Below are positions 56,126 to 64,000 of a DNA stretch of 64,000 bases, piece by piece. The position numbers and the translations under genes were made by a program. Source of the stretch: a virus; the IMG/VR virus record IMGVR_UViG_3300011113_000500, positions 1 to 64,000 of that record; one strand, written 5' to 3'. The notes below the pieces were generated by a model. The model was not told the DNA's origin, ran no database searches, and worked only from the letters and a program-made list of their open reading frames with translations. How positions within the stretch are numbered: the first letter of the stretch is position 1; the number at the start of each line of letters is the position of its first letter.

Positions 56126-57739
56126 TTATAAGTCGTAATTAATATTTTTATCTGACTTTTGTTCTGGAATTTCAATTAATGCACATTCCGTCATTAATAT
56201 CATTGATGCAACTGATGCCGCATTCTGTAATGCAACACGTTCAACTTTCTTTGGATCGATAATACCAGACTCGTATAAGTCTTCGTATTGTTCTGTATGA
56301 GCATTATATCCATACGCAATGTTTTCATTTTGTTTGATATCTCTAATCACAACCGATCCATCGGCTCCTGCATTTGCACATATCTGACGAAGTGGCTCTT
56401 CAATAGCACGCAATACAATATTAATACCAATCGTCTCATCTTCATTCTTACCTATGAATGCGGAACGTTCTGCCGCTCTAATCAAAGCAATTCCGCCGCC
56501 AGGTACTATACCTTCTGCAATTGCTGCTCTAGTAGCACTTAATGCATCATCAACACGATCCTTCTTCTCTTTCATTTCAATCTCAGATGCAGCTCCGATA
56601 GATAAAATTGCAACACCTCCTGCTAATTTTGCCAAACGTTCTTGTAACTTTTCACGTTCATAGTCGGAAGTTGAAGATTCAATTTGTACTTTAATACTTT
56701 CTATACGGTTGTTAATATCTTCTGTAGCCCCTGCACCGTTAACAAAAGTAGTATCATCTTTAGTAACAACTACTTTAGAAGCAATGCCTAGATCATCTAA
56801 ACTCACACTTTCTAATTTATGACCTAACTCTTCTGATACAAGCGTACCTCCTGTTAGTATTGCAATATCTTCTAACATTGCTTTTCTTTTATCTCCAAAC
56901 CCTGGAGCTTTGACTGCTACTACTTTCAATCCACCACGTACTCTATTCATTACCAATGTACTTAATACTTCGCCTTCAACATCTTCAGCTATAATAATCA
57001 AAGGCTGACCTGTCTGTACTACCTTTTCTAGAATAGGCAAGAATGACTTCATGTTTGAAATCTTTTTATCATAGATTAAGATATAAGGCTTTTCATAAAC
57101 CGTTTCCATTTTAGTCGTATCTGTTACAAAGTATGGAGATATGTAACCACGATCGATTTGCATACCTTCTACTGTAGTCAATTCCGTTTGCATACCTTTT
57201 GCTTCTTCAACAGTAATAACTCCTTCCGTACCTACCGCCGCCATTGCTTCTGCAATTAACGATCCAATAGCCTCATCATTGTTTGCTGATATAGTTGCAA
57301 TTTGTTTAATCTGATCAGAGTCGCCTTCGATCTTAACTGCGATATCATCTAACGAATCTACAATTGTAGCTACTGCAGTATCAATACCACGTTTCAAATC
57401 AATTGGATTAGCACCAGCCGTAACATTTTTTAGTCCTGCAGTTACAATAGCCTGTGCTAATACTGTCGCTGTCGTAGTTCCGTCACCTGCTAAATTAGCA
57501 GTTTTGCTAGCAACTTCCTTTAACATTTGTGCTCCTGCATTTGCAATAGGATCTTCCAATACAATTTCCTTTGCTACAGATACACCATCTTTTGTGATTA
57601 CTGGACTTAGTCCTGGTTTCTCAATCACAACATTACGACCTTTCGGACCTAATGTAACTTTTACTGCATTCGCTAATGTATCAATTCCAATCTTTAATCC
57701 ATTGCGACTATCAGCATTCATAAACACTTTCTTTGCCAT
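56126..57739 (-). CDS. groEL: GroEL-type chaperonin
   Basis: The full-length 537-residue group I chaperonin has [33 protein letters not shown] (ATP site), [13 protein letters not shown] and [19 protein letters not shown]. The usual C-terminal GGM repeat is missing; the protein ends SDKNINYDL. No GroES gene is seen in the window, so it may use host GroES or a T4 gp31-like partner elsewhere. Probably for folding of the capsid or other phage proteins. Confidence 0.93.
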   Translation of the reverse strand: MAKKVFMNADSRNGLKIGIDTLANAVKVTLGPKGRNVVIEKPGLSPVITKDGVSVAKEIVLEDPIANAGAQMLKEVASKTANLAGDGTTTATVLAQAIVTAGLKNVTAGANPIDLKRGIDTAVATIVDSLDDIAVKIEGDSDQIKQIATISANNDEAIGSLIAEAMAAVGTEGVITVEEAKGMQTELTTVEGMQIDRGYISPYFVTDTTKMETVYEKPYILIYDKKISNMKSFLPILEKVVQTGQPLIIIAEDVEGEVLSTLVMNRVRGGLKVVAVKAPGFGDKRKAMLEDIAILTGGTLVSEELGHKLESVSLDDLGIASKVVVTKDDTTFVNGAGATEDINNRIESIKVQIESSTSDYEREKLQERLAKLAGGVAILSIGAASEIEMKEKKDRVDDALSATRAAIAEGIVPGGGIALIRAAERSAFIGKNEDETIGINIVLRAIEEPLRQICANAGADGSVVIRDIKQNENIAYGYNAHTEQYEDLYESGIIDPKKVERVALQNAASVASMILMTECALIEIPEQKSDKNINYDL

Positions 57740-57749
57740 AACTTGTTCC

Positions 57750-58679
57750 TTATTTTAATTCGTTAAGTAATTTTACAATTGTCGACATCATATGTAATTC
57801 TTTATCAACTACAAATGAATCTTGATATTGAGATTCTGCCAATATTAAGATTGCAGCAGCGATATGCCCTTTAGCATATTCATCGATTTCATCAAACAAA
57901 AACTTATGTAGATTAGTAAAGTCCTTAACCTTACTATCCGCAATAAGTTGTCTAATTTCTTTGAAAGCATCTTTCTTGTTAAGATCACTTCGAAGAATAT
58001 CTAACAACTTAGTCATGTAATTTGCTTGAATGATACTATCATTATCTACACGCAGTTCTCCGTTAATGACTTGTCTTTGACATGCATTTAACACACGACG
58101 TATATCTGGATATCCAGCATTGATAATTGTAACTAAATCTTTCTTATCGTATTTTATACTCTGTTCATCTAATATACCTACAACCCGTTTTGCTACATCG
58201 CCTTTACTTGGAGGTATAATTGCAAATGCCTGACATCTACTTTGAATAGGATCTATGATCTTTTCAACGTAGTTACATGTAAGAATGAATCGGGTTGTAT
58301 TGGAAAATGTTTCCATTAGATTACGTAATGCGGCTTGACCGTTAGCAGTCATATAATCAGCCTCATCTAATATTACAATCTTCCATTTACGGAATCCAAT
58401 TGTACTTGCAAAGTTTTTAATCTTTGTTCTAACCGTTTCGACATTGTTTTCGTCTGATGCATTAATATACATTACATCTGCATCTACATTATTAGCAATG
58501 ATCTTTGCCAATGTTGTTTTACCAGTACCTGCTTGTCCATAAAATAACAAATGCGGTACATCACCACTTTCTAAATACAACTTAACTTTATCAATGATAT
58601 GTTCATTGCCTACATACCCATCTAATGTACCTGGCCTGAACTTTTCAACCCATAAACTATTTTCTTGATTTCCGAACAT
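57750..58679 (-). CDS. clamp loader ATPase (gp44/RFC small-subunit-like)
   Basis: The 309-residue AAA+ protein has [11 protein letters not shown] (Walker A), [12 protein letters not shown] (Walker B), [20 protein letters not shown] (sensor 1) and IQSRCQAF (SRC motif). Length and order are as in T4 gp44 and archaeal RFC small subunit. Works with the gp62-like and clamp proteins. Confidence 0.92.
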   Translation of the reverse strand: MFGNQENSLWVEKFRPGTLDGYVGNEHIIDKVKLYLESGDVPHLLFYGQAGTGKTTLAKIIANNVDADVMYINASDENNVETVRTKIKNFASTIGFRKWKIVILDEADYMTANGQAALRNLMETFSNTTRFILTCNYVEKIIDPIQSRCQAFAIIPPSKGDVAKRVVGILDEQSIKYDKKDLVTIINAGYPDIRRVLNACQRQVINGELRVDNDSIIQANYMTKLLDILRSDLNKKDAFKEIRQLIADSKVKDFTNLHKFLFDEIDEYAKGHIAAAILILAESQYQDSFVVDKELHMMSTIVKLLNELK

Positions 58680-58697
58680 AACTCTTTGTTATAAATA

Positions 58698-59135
58698 TTA
58701 ATTACCAGTTGAACCATAGCCACCATCTCCACGCTCTGTCTCTGAAAGTTCATTTACCTCTTCCATTTCAATTGTCGGATATGGCATTACAACTAACTGA
58801 CCGATACGATCTCCTTCTTGGAATCTTTTTAATCCGGCAAAGTAAGCTTTAGGTGGCATCTTATATCTAAATTTAATTTCACCTCGATATCCAGAATCAA
58901 CTACCCCAACACAATTTGCTAAGATTAAATCTGTTTTTGATACAGACGATCTTGGAAATAACAATCCAACATATCCTTCTGGTATCTCAACGGCTATACC
59001 AGTATTATATTCAATGAACCCGTAGTTATTGTCAATAGTAGATGCTATCGCAGTCATATCAAGGCCAGCATCTCCCGGCTGAGCATAGCTAGGAGTTACT
59101 GCCTTAGGTGTTAATTTCTTAAATCTTACTTTCAT
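58698..59135 (-). CDS. dut: dUTP diphosphatase
   Basis: The 145-residue protein contains all five dUTPase motifs in order: PGDAGLDM, FPRSSVS, GVVDSGYRGEI, QEGDRIGQLV and RGDGGYGSTG. It turns dUTP into dUMP and PPi, keeping uracil out of phage DNA. A trimeric type by length. 1 nt from the clamp gene. Confidence 0.95.
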   Translation of the reverse strand: MKVRFKKLTPKAVTPSYAQPGDAGLDMTAIASTIDNNYGFIEYNTGIAVEIPEGYVGLLFPRSSVSKTDLILANCVGVVDSGYRGEIKFRYKMPPKAYFAGLKRFQEGDRIGQLVVMPYPTIEMEEVNELSETERGDGGYGSTGN

Positions 59136-59136
59136 A

Positions 59137-59856
59137 TTACGTTGTTTGTAACTGTACTAGATAATAAGTTGATGTATATGTCTTACCAGTAAAGATTGCA
59201 CGAGCCAACCCCGCGGCTGATACTTCCAATACTGCAGTCTCTGCATCTTTATTTGCTTGAAGTACTTCTTTAAACAAATTACTTGAGAAACATACTACTG
59301 ACATGTCCTGGCAAGTTTCATTTTTACAATCAACTTCAAACTTAATACGATTAGTATTGATAGATGAATAATTCATAATGAATTCTACTTTACCATTCTT
59401 ACATGCGATACCAAAGTTTTCTGACTCAGGTAATGCATTTTTTGCTTTGATAAATCGATTAACATAGTCTTTATCCATTGTCACCTTCACACTCCAATCT
59501 GGTAATTGCTTTAGTTCTGGTACTTGACGAATAACTGATAGATCTGCTAACATAAATGTCATATTAACATCCTTATCTGATACTGCCAGGCTTACTGACT
59601 TTTCAGCAATCTTGTTAACCGATACATCTAAGTCTTCATTAACTGCTGAAAGCATTTTTACTAATTGCGGAGTTGCATAAACACCTAACTCATTAGTACC
59701 TAAATCTAAATTAGCAGTTACAGATCCAATAACATTCTGGTCATCTGTAATAAATGATGTTTGGATTGCTCCATTATCTGCAACCCATTTAACTGATGTA
59801 GTTGCTCCGGCCAAATGATAACGACCGATAAAATTTAAAAGTTCTGTCTTTTTCAT
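59137..59856 (-). CDS. sliding clamp (gp45-like)
   Basis: The 239-residue protein lacks short motifs but has a gp45-like order: LNFIGRYHLAG, a strand-rich body with LSVIRQVPELKQLPDW and a C-terminal YYLVQLQ edge. Length (T4 gp45 is 228) and its place between the clamp loader and PolB support the call. Confidence 0.82.
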   Translation of the reverse strand: MKKTELLNFIGRYHLAGATTSVKWVADNGAIQTSFITDDQNVIGSVTANLDLGTNELGVYATPQLVKMLSAVNEDLDVSVNKIAEKSVSLAVSDKDVNMTFMLADLSVIRQVPELKQLPDWSVKVTMDKDYVNRFIKAKNALPESENFGIACKNGKVEFIMNYSSINTNRIKFEVDCKNETCQDMSVVCFSSNLFKEVLQANKDAETAVLEVSAAGLARAIFTGKTYTSTYYLVQLQTT

Positions 59857-59861
59857 ATTAT

Positions 59862-61046
59862 TTATTTTGTTTCGAAGAATTGATTAAAAGTGTTTTCATT
59901 AGTTGATATGATATGCGATCCACCAAATTGCATATAGTGATGACGATACTTCTCATAGATATGAATTGCATTATCTGGATCTTCAAACATCTCATTCATA
60001 CTTTTAAGAATTTGATAAAGGTCGCCAGGTACAATTGTTTCTAACAATTCCATATGAGCATCACATAACTCATTTACCATATCAATAGTCTTGTTAAATG
60101 CAAATACATTATTCAAAACCATTTTCAAAGTACAATCGCCGTCATATTTAGCTACATCGCCAAATGTCATTACAATAGGATGACCAAACGGATTAGGAAC
60201 TTTATCTTCTGGATTATATGGAAGGTTATCTCCTTTAGGGAAATACAAATGACTAAACGTCATCTTACTCAATTGAGGTGAATGCAAATACGTTCCGTAT
60301 ACTGGATACTGTCCTGGTGATGAACTATCTGTCGATACTTGTATTCTGCCATCAAAGTGCTTATTGAAATTCTTTTGAAGAATACTTAGCAAATAGAAAT
60401 CACTAATTTTAGAAATACCTAACAAGTGAATGTAACCATTACGTTTTTTTTCAAACTCTCTATTCTGTAATAGAACTGCCAATGCATAAAAGAAATCAAC
60501 TAACTTCTGCGGACCACCGACACACCATCCACCAAAGTCAAAATCTTTAACTTGATCATACCAATGAGAATATTGATGTGTATTCGATCCTTGCAATACA
60601 TTTAAGAATGTACATTTACCAGACTGATTGTTTTCAAACCATTTAAAGTTTTCTAAACTAATTGCCAATGAATCTTCAAATCGATTAGCATATGTAGTTC
60701 TCGGTGGAATATCTAAGTTCGCAGCAATATCAGCATTATTTTCTAACCAATGGAAGATAGTTTCACGCAACTCCGTAGACCATTTCAGAGCACCACGAGC
60801 CAATTGGTAACCACCCGAGTCGCCAAATACAAATGCTTTTTCTAAACCAAAATCCTTACGAGTTTCTGGCTTCTTGTAATAGTGTCCTGCAGTTACCAAG
60901 AAGTATGGATGTCTCCATTCTTCCGGAAATTCTTCTGCATAGAATCTACTAGTTAATCCTGGCATCACATCTTTATTCTTTTTAAATGCATCTGCTGTAC
61001 CGCCGGCTGATAGGCTCGGAAAGTAAATAAACTTTTTCTTATCCAT
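59862..61046 (-). CDS. dpdA: DpdA/TGT-like transglycosylase
   Basis: The 394-residue protein has FGDSGGYQLARG (Asp of the base-binding site), ADIAANLDIPP (second Asp), GGWCVGGP (flavin-type barrel motif), IHLLGISKIS and STDSSSPG. This is a TGT-fold barrel as in DpdA, which puts preQ0-type 7-deazaguanine into DNA. The usual TGT C-terminal zinc site is not seen. The queD-like gene at 28222 fits. A tRNA-modifying role cannot be excluded. Confidence 0.75.
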   Translation of the reverse strand: MDKKKFIYFPSLSAGGTADAFKKNKDVMPGLTSRFYAEEFPEEWRHPYFLVTAGHYYKKPETRKDFGLEKAFVFGDSGGYQLARGALKWSTELRETIFHWLENNADIAANLDIPPRTTYANRFEDSLAISLENFKWFENNQSGKCTFLNVLQGSNTHQYSHWYDQVKDFDFGGWCVGGPQKLVDFFYALAVLLQNREFEKKRNGYIHLLGISKISDFYLLSILQKNFNKHFDGRIQVSTDSSSPGQYPVYGTYLHSPQLSKMTFSHLYFPKGDNLPYNPEDKVPNPFGHPIVMTFGDVAKYDGDCTLKMVLNNVFAFNKTIDMVNELCDAHMELLETIVPGDLYQILKSMNEMFEDPDNAIHIYEKYRHHYMQFGGSHIISTNENTFNQFFETK

Positions 61047-62094
61047 TGAATAACACCTTTAATAATGATGAGCTCGAAAAGAACTCTGTATGTAATTTAT
61101 TTGTTAATTTATGTAAATCTTTTGCGCGCTCGTCATATGTTGATATCCAGTTACGGATCAATTTAACTAAATCAGTTTTGTATACTAAGAAGTTTTCATA
61201 CGACTCTGTCCATTCACTAGGATATTTAAACTGAGATGTATACATTTCTGAATAACTTAAACGATCCGGTACCATTGGCAATGCACCTGCTATTGCTCCT
61301 TCATAACATGATATACCTAACGTTTCTTGCAAATTTGCCGAGAAAACAATTTTTGCCTTCCCCAATAATTGGTGATACTCTGCCTTAGTCAATTTTTCTT
61401 CTTGACATACTACAAAATCAAATTCAGGCAACTCTTCTGCCAAATCTCTAAAAATCTGTACTTGTTTCTCTGGAGCAATTCTATGAGGGAATACTATAAT
61501 ATTTTCTTTCTGACTAACGTTTAATGTATCTTTAAGATATTCCATTGGCCATCCAGTACGGAAACAATATACATTTTCATATCCGTAACGAGCTCTAAAT
61601 ATTTGAATATGATAATCAGATGCGAACCAATTGTAATCAATAGCGTGAGCTAATGAAGATTCAAAGTCTCGAACCCAACGGTCTTTGATTAAACGGCCTA
61701 AAAAATCATTTTCATCATAATTACCTGCATGCCATAGAGCATGTATCTTAATTGGAATCTCTAACAACTGACTCATATACTTAAGTTGAATAATAGTTGG
61801 ATTCCAAGCATCTGTATACAAAAAGATATCGCCTGGCTTAATATCGCCTTTACAAAACATGTTAGCGATCTTCATCATTTGAGAACTTTTATACACGTTA
61901 GTACCACCGAAGTTTAAGAATGCGCCTGGCGTAGTTGCAGCTGGGATATTATCCGAGCCTTCAATTGATTCGACTACATATGGCAATCCATTATCATTGG
62001 CATATTCTCTAATTAACTTAGGTATCCATGTCTTCCATTGACCAGTATATCTAGTATCAACAGCTTCTAAATCTACAATCCAAATCTTATTCAT
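61039..62094 (-). CDS. GT-B-like glycosyltransferase next to DpdA
   Basis: The 351-residue protein from ATG 62094 (MNKIWIVDLEAVD). NIIVFPHRIAPEKQVQIFRD and AKIVFSANLQETLGISCYEGAIAGALP give the GT-B donor site of GT4-type enzymes. It overlaps the DpdA-like gene by 8 nt and is far from the main glycan cluster. A role in glycosylating modified DNA bases is possible but inferred. Confidence 0.75.
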   Translation of the reverse strand: MNKIWIVDLEAVDTRYTGQWKTWIPKLIREYANDNGLPYVVESIEGSDNIPAATTPGAFLNFGGTNVYKSSQMMKIANMFCKGDIKPGDIFLYTDAWNPTIIQLKYMSQLLEIPIKIHALWHAGNYDENDFLGRLIKDRWVRDFESSLAHAIDYNWFASDYHIQIFRARYGYENVYCFRTGWPMEYLKDTLNVSQKENIIVFPHRIAPEKQVQIFRDLAEELPEFDFVVCQEEKLTKAEYHQLLGKAKIVFSANLQETLGISCYEGAIAGALPMVPDRLSYSEMYTSQFKYPSEWTESYENFLVYKTDLVKLIRNWISTYDERAKDLHKLTNKLHTEFFSSSSLLKVLFNG

Positions 62095-62536
62095 AAGTAT
62101 CGAATTTATAATCATCAGGAGTTACACGTTGCATATTATGCACGGTCGTACATAGCAAAGAATAGTCGCCATAAACAACTTTGATAGTATCTGTCTCTTT
62201 AAGTAAAGATGCTGACGGTTCTGATAACATCAATAGTATATGGCAATGAATTCTAATCATTGGCGGTATTTGAGATAACATACTAGGTGTTACTTCTAAA
62301 GAAATAAATGTAGTATTATCTTTTAAACCAAAGACCGTTTCCCAATCAAAACCTTTTATACCATAGACTAATTGCTGAACTGCAGTTGAACAAAAATAGA
62401 TATGCGCAGGAATATTATCAATACATGTAATACCTCGATCTGCTATCTCTGTTAAGTCTGAAATAAATAATGTATCAATATCAGTAAATCGTCCTTCAAC
62501 TTCTTTACCGTACCAATAACCTTTGTAACCTATCAT
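62087..62536 (-). CDS. hypothetical protein
   Basis: The 149-residue protein has GYKGYWYGKEVEGRF at the start and a beta/alpha body with CSTAVQQLVYGIKGFDW. No family recognised. It overlaps the glycosyltransferase by 8 nt and is first behind the promoter at 62562, together with the DpdA-like gene downstream. Confidence 0.65.
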   Translation of the reverse strand: MIGYKGYWYGKEVEGRFTDIDTLFISDLTEIADRGITCIDNIPAHIYFCSTAVQQLVYGIKGFDWETVFGLKDNTTFISLEVTPSMLSQIPPMIRIHCHILLMLSEPSASLLKETDTIKVVYGDYSLLCTTVHNMQRVTPDDYKFDTYE

Positions 62537-62561
62537 ATAACTTTTTATTTTTTATTGAATC

Positions 62562-62593
62562 TAAATATAATAACATTCTTCTATAAATCCTAA
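62562..62593 (-). promoter_or_regulatory. promoter of the dpdA-like/clamp unit
   Basis: The minus strand reads TTAG (62593-62590), 20 nt, TATATTTA (62569-62562). The -33 box overlaps the stop of the polymerase gene. It is 25 nt before the ATG at 62536. Confidence 0.65.
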
Positions 62594-64000
62594 GAAAAAC
62601 TGAAGAATTTTCCAACATTGTTATTTTCTGGAATCTTACCCCAAGCCATGGCATTGTAAAAATCTGACAATTTATTATATAATGACGATGTAAAGACTTT
62701 ATCATAATCAACATATGTAGTAACTATATCTACAATCTGTTCTGGGTCGTCATATCCTTTCATGGCAATCTGTTCCAAGTTTAAAGGGTTCTGTTTAAGA
62801 TAAGTCCATTTAATCTTTTCACCGTCAATAATTTCACGTACTGACTTGATATCGTAGTACTTTAAAAGGTCGTTATAGTTTAATGCAGCTTTGACATGCA
62901 CAGGAGTCCCTTTAGGTCTTTGTGCAAACGGAGGAGTTCTTTTAGTTGTATACTTACTTAGTTCTTTAACTCCGGTAGGTGCCATAATATCTAATACCGG
63001 TACGGTTTTCATATGATCCTTGAACTTAAGTATTTTATCATCTAATGTAACCTTATCAATATCATTTAAGATATCCTTAAGTACTTCTGCCATAAACTTA
63101 CGAAATGCCGGAGGAAAACTAGATCTAACAACATCTAATCCTTTAACATCTAATCGAGATATTGTATGACCTTCTTGATTGATCAACCACTGGGCATATC
63201 GTTTCTTTGCAATCCAAATACCTGCCTTGGCTACAAATTCTTGTTTAATGTCAAATCTATGAGATGATACGTTATGAAACTTATCAGCATAAACATTATA
63301 CGACCTATTGATAAATGATTGTACTTCACTAGCAATTTCAATAGTTTTTTCTGCCATCCATTTTTCATCTGTAGCATCAAATTCTGGATATCGTTTTTCT
63401 ATAATCGGCAATGACGAAAAGAATGTCGAATCTGTATCAGTATAAATACAATAATCTTTTTCTACACCTAATTCTTTAGTATAATACTTATTACCAATAT
63501 CAGCCGTAAACTTAATTAACTGCTGACCAGTACTTGTAATGGCTACTGCATTATCCGGATCGAAGAATCTAAAACCGGCATTACCTAACACTCCGTAGAA
63601 CGAATTCAACAAGATCTTTGTAACTAATTGTAATCGGTCATAGTATTCTGCTTTATCAGCATCACCCTCTTTTTCAAACTTCTTTTTAAGATTTTTATAA
63701 TCAACACGTTCTTGAAACCACTTATCAAGAATTGTAGGAATAAATCCTTTAGAAGTCATATCATATACAACACCATTTGCTGCAATCGACATATTATTAT
63801 CTTGCAGATACTTACGTAGTTCTTCACTTGTAGACCAGCCATTGTTACCCATACTATAATGCATACCAGTATTTCTAACATAAGCATGTCCGTCAAATTT
63901 ATCTAACTTACCTACTTTTGTTTCCGGAGATACATTAAGTGTCATAATGATACTAGGATATAGAGAAGTTAAGTCAAGGTCATATATCCATTTATAACGA
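62590..64000 (-). CDS. family B DNA polymerase, palm-thumb part (5' end outside window)
   Basis: The frame is open to the right edge. Just upstream of Met at 63945 it reads DLTSLYPSII (motif A), so that Met is internal and the gene continues beyond 64000. Motif B (KILLNSFYGVLGN) and motif C (IYTDTDSTFF) follow in order, then the KKRYAQW thumb element. It ends with FSFS rather than a classical PIP box. The exonuclease domain lies outside. Replicative polymerase of the phage. Confidence 0.94.
   Translation of the reverse strand, partial: RYKWIYDLDLTSLYPSIIMTLNVSPETKVGKLDKFDGHAYVRNTGMHYSMGNNGWSTSEELRKYLQDNNMSIAANGVVYDMTSKGFIPTILDKWFQERVDYKNLKKKFEKEGDADKAEYYDRLQLVTKILLNSFYGVLGNAGFRFFDPDNAVAITSTGQQLIKFTADIGNKYYTKELGVEKDYCIYTDTDSTFFSSLPIIEKRYPEFDATDEKWMAEKTIEIASEVQSFINRSYNVYADKFHNVSSHRFDIKQEFVAKAGIWIAKKRYAQWLINQEGHTISRLDVKGLDVVRSSFPPAFRKFMAEVLKDILNDIDKVTLDDKILKFKDHMKTVPVLDIMAPTGVKELSKYTTKRTPPFAQRPKGTPVHVKAALNYNDLLKYYDIKSVREIIDGEKIKWTYLKQNPLNLEQIAMKGYDDPEQIVDIVTTYVDYDKVFTSSLYNKLSDFYNAMAWGKIPENNNVGKFFSFS

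Overview
The window is 64 kb of an AT-rich, very densely packed genome in which essentially every gene reads on the minus strand, with short spacers and many ATGA stop/start overlaps. It is a large tailed phage with a T4-type replication core: family B DNA polymerase (running off the right edge), gp45-like sliding clamp, gp44-like and gp62-like clamp loader subunits, dUTPase and a PD-(D/E)XK nuclease. The host is very probably a member of the Bacteroidetes. Thirteen or more upstream sites match the Bacteroidetes promoter layout (TTTG, 20 bp, TAnnTTTA), Shine-Dalgarno sequences are mostly weak or A-rich, and one secreted protein carries a C-terminal domain of the type IX secretion (T9SS) kind.

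Layout, left to right (transcription runs right to left). 0-6 kb: small membrane proteins, a vWA/metallopeptidase-like protein and its partner MoxR-type AAA+ ATPase. 6-11.7 kb: a run of very small accessory genes in short operons, each led by the same strong promoter and often by iterated 25-bp repeats. 11.0-15.4 kb: metallophosphoesterase, RNA ligase plus polynucleotide kinase (RNA repair), small unknowns. 15.6-17.4 kb: a lysis cassette with an endolysin, two tandem holin-like proteins and spanin-like proteins. 17.5-24.4 kb: second phosphoesterase, second spanin-like pair, an acyl-CoA thioesterase, a T9SS-type protein, a lytic transglycosylase and several lipoproteins. 24.6-27.6 kb: a tRNA cluster (Met, two odd tRNA-like elements, Glu, initiator Met, Leu-UAA). 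It includes a protein-poor stretch of about 0.9 kb with its own promoter and many tetraloop hairpins, and a tRNA-Leu apparently split by an HNH homing endonuclease.

27.6-34.3 kb: a second HNH protein, a QueD-like protein, ClpS, an Fe/Mn superoxide dismutase and virion-type proteins. Several of these start with a short leader ending in L/I-x-E, as in T4 prohead cleavage sites. 34.3-53.8 kb: a continuous, tightly overlapping glycan cluster of about 20 kb (about 12 glycosyltransferase-like proteins, four SDR sugar-nucleotide enzymes, three methyltransferases and a radical SAM enzyme). It is probably driven by a promoter at 55.2 kb. 53.9-64 kb: SLOG protein, Cas4/RecB-like nuclease, DUF3310, clamp loader, GroEL, dUTPase, clamp, a DpdA/TGT-like transglycosylase, a glycosyltransferase and PolB.

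Read together, the genes suggest a lytic phage that brings its own replisome, tRNAs and RNA repair, a chaperonin and a ClpS adaptor. They also suggest heavy glycan decoration of virion or DNA, possible 7-deazaguanine DNA modification, and perhaps host-enzyme-like proteins packaged in the head. The most unusual parts are the structured non-coding stretch in the tRNA cluster, the split tRNA-Leu, the T9SS-type protein and the prohead-type leader on SOD.
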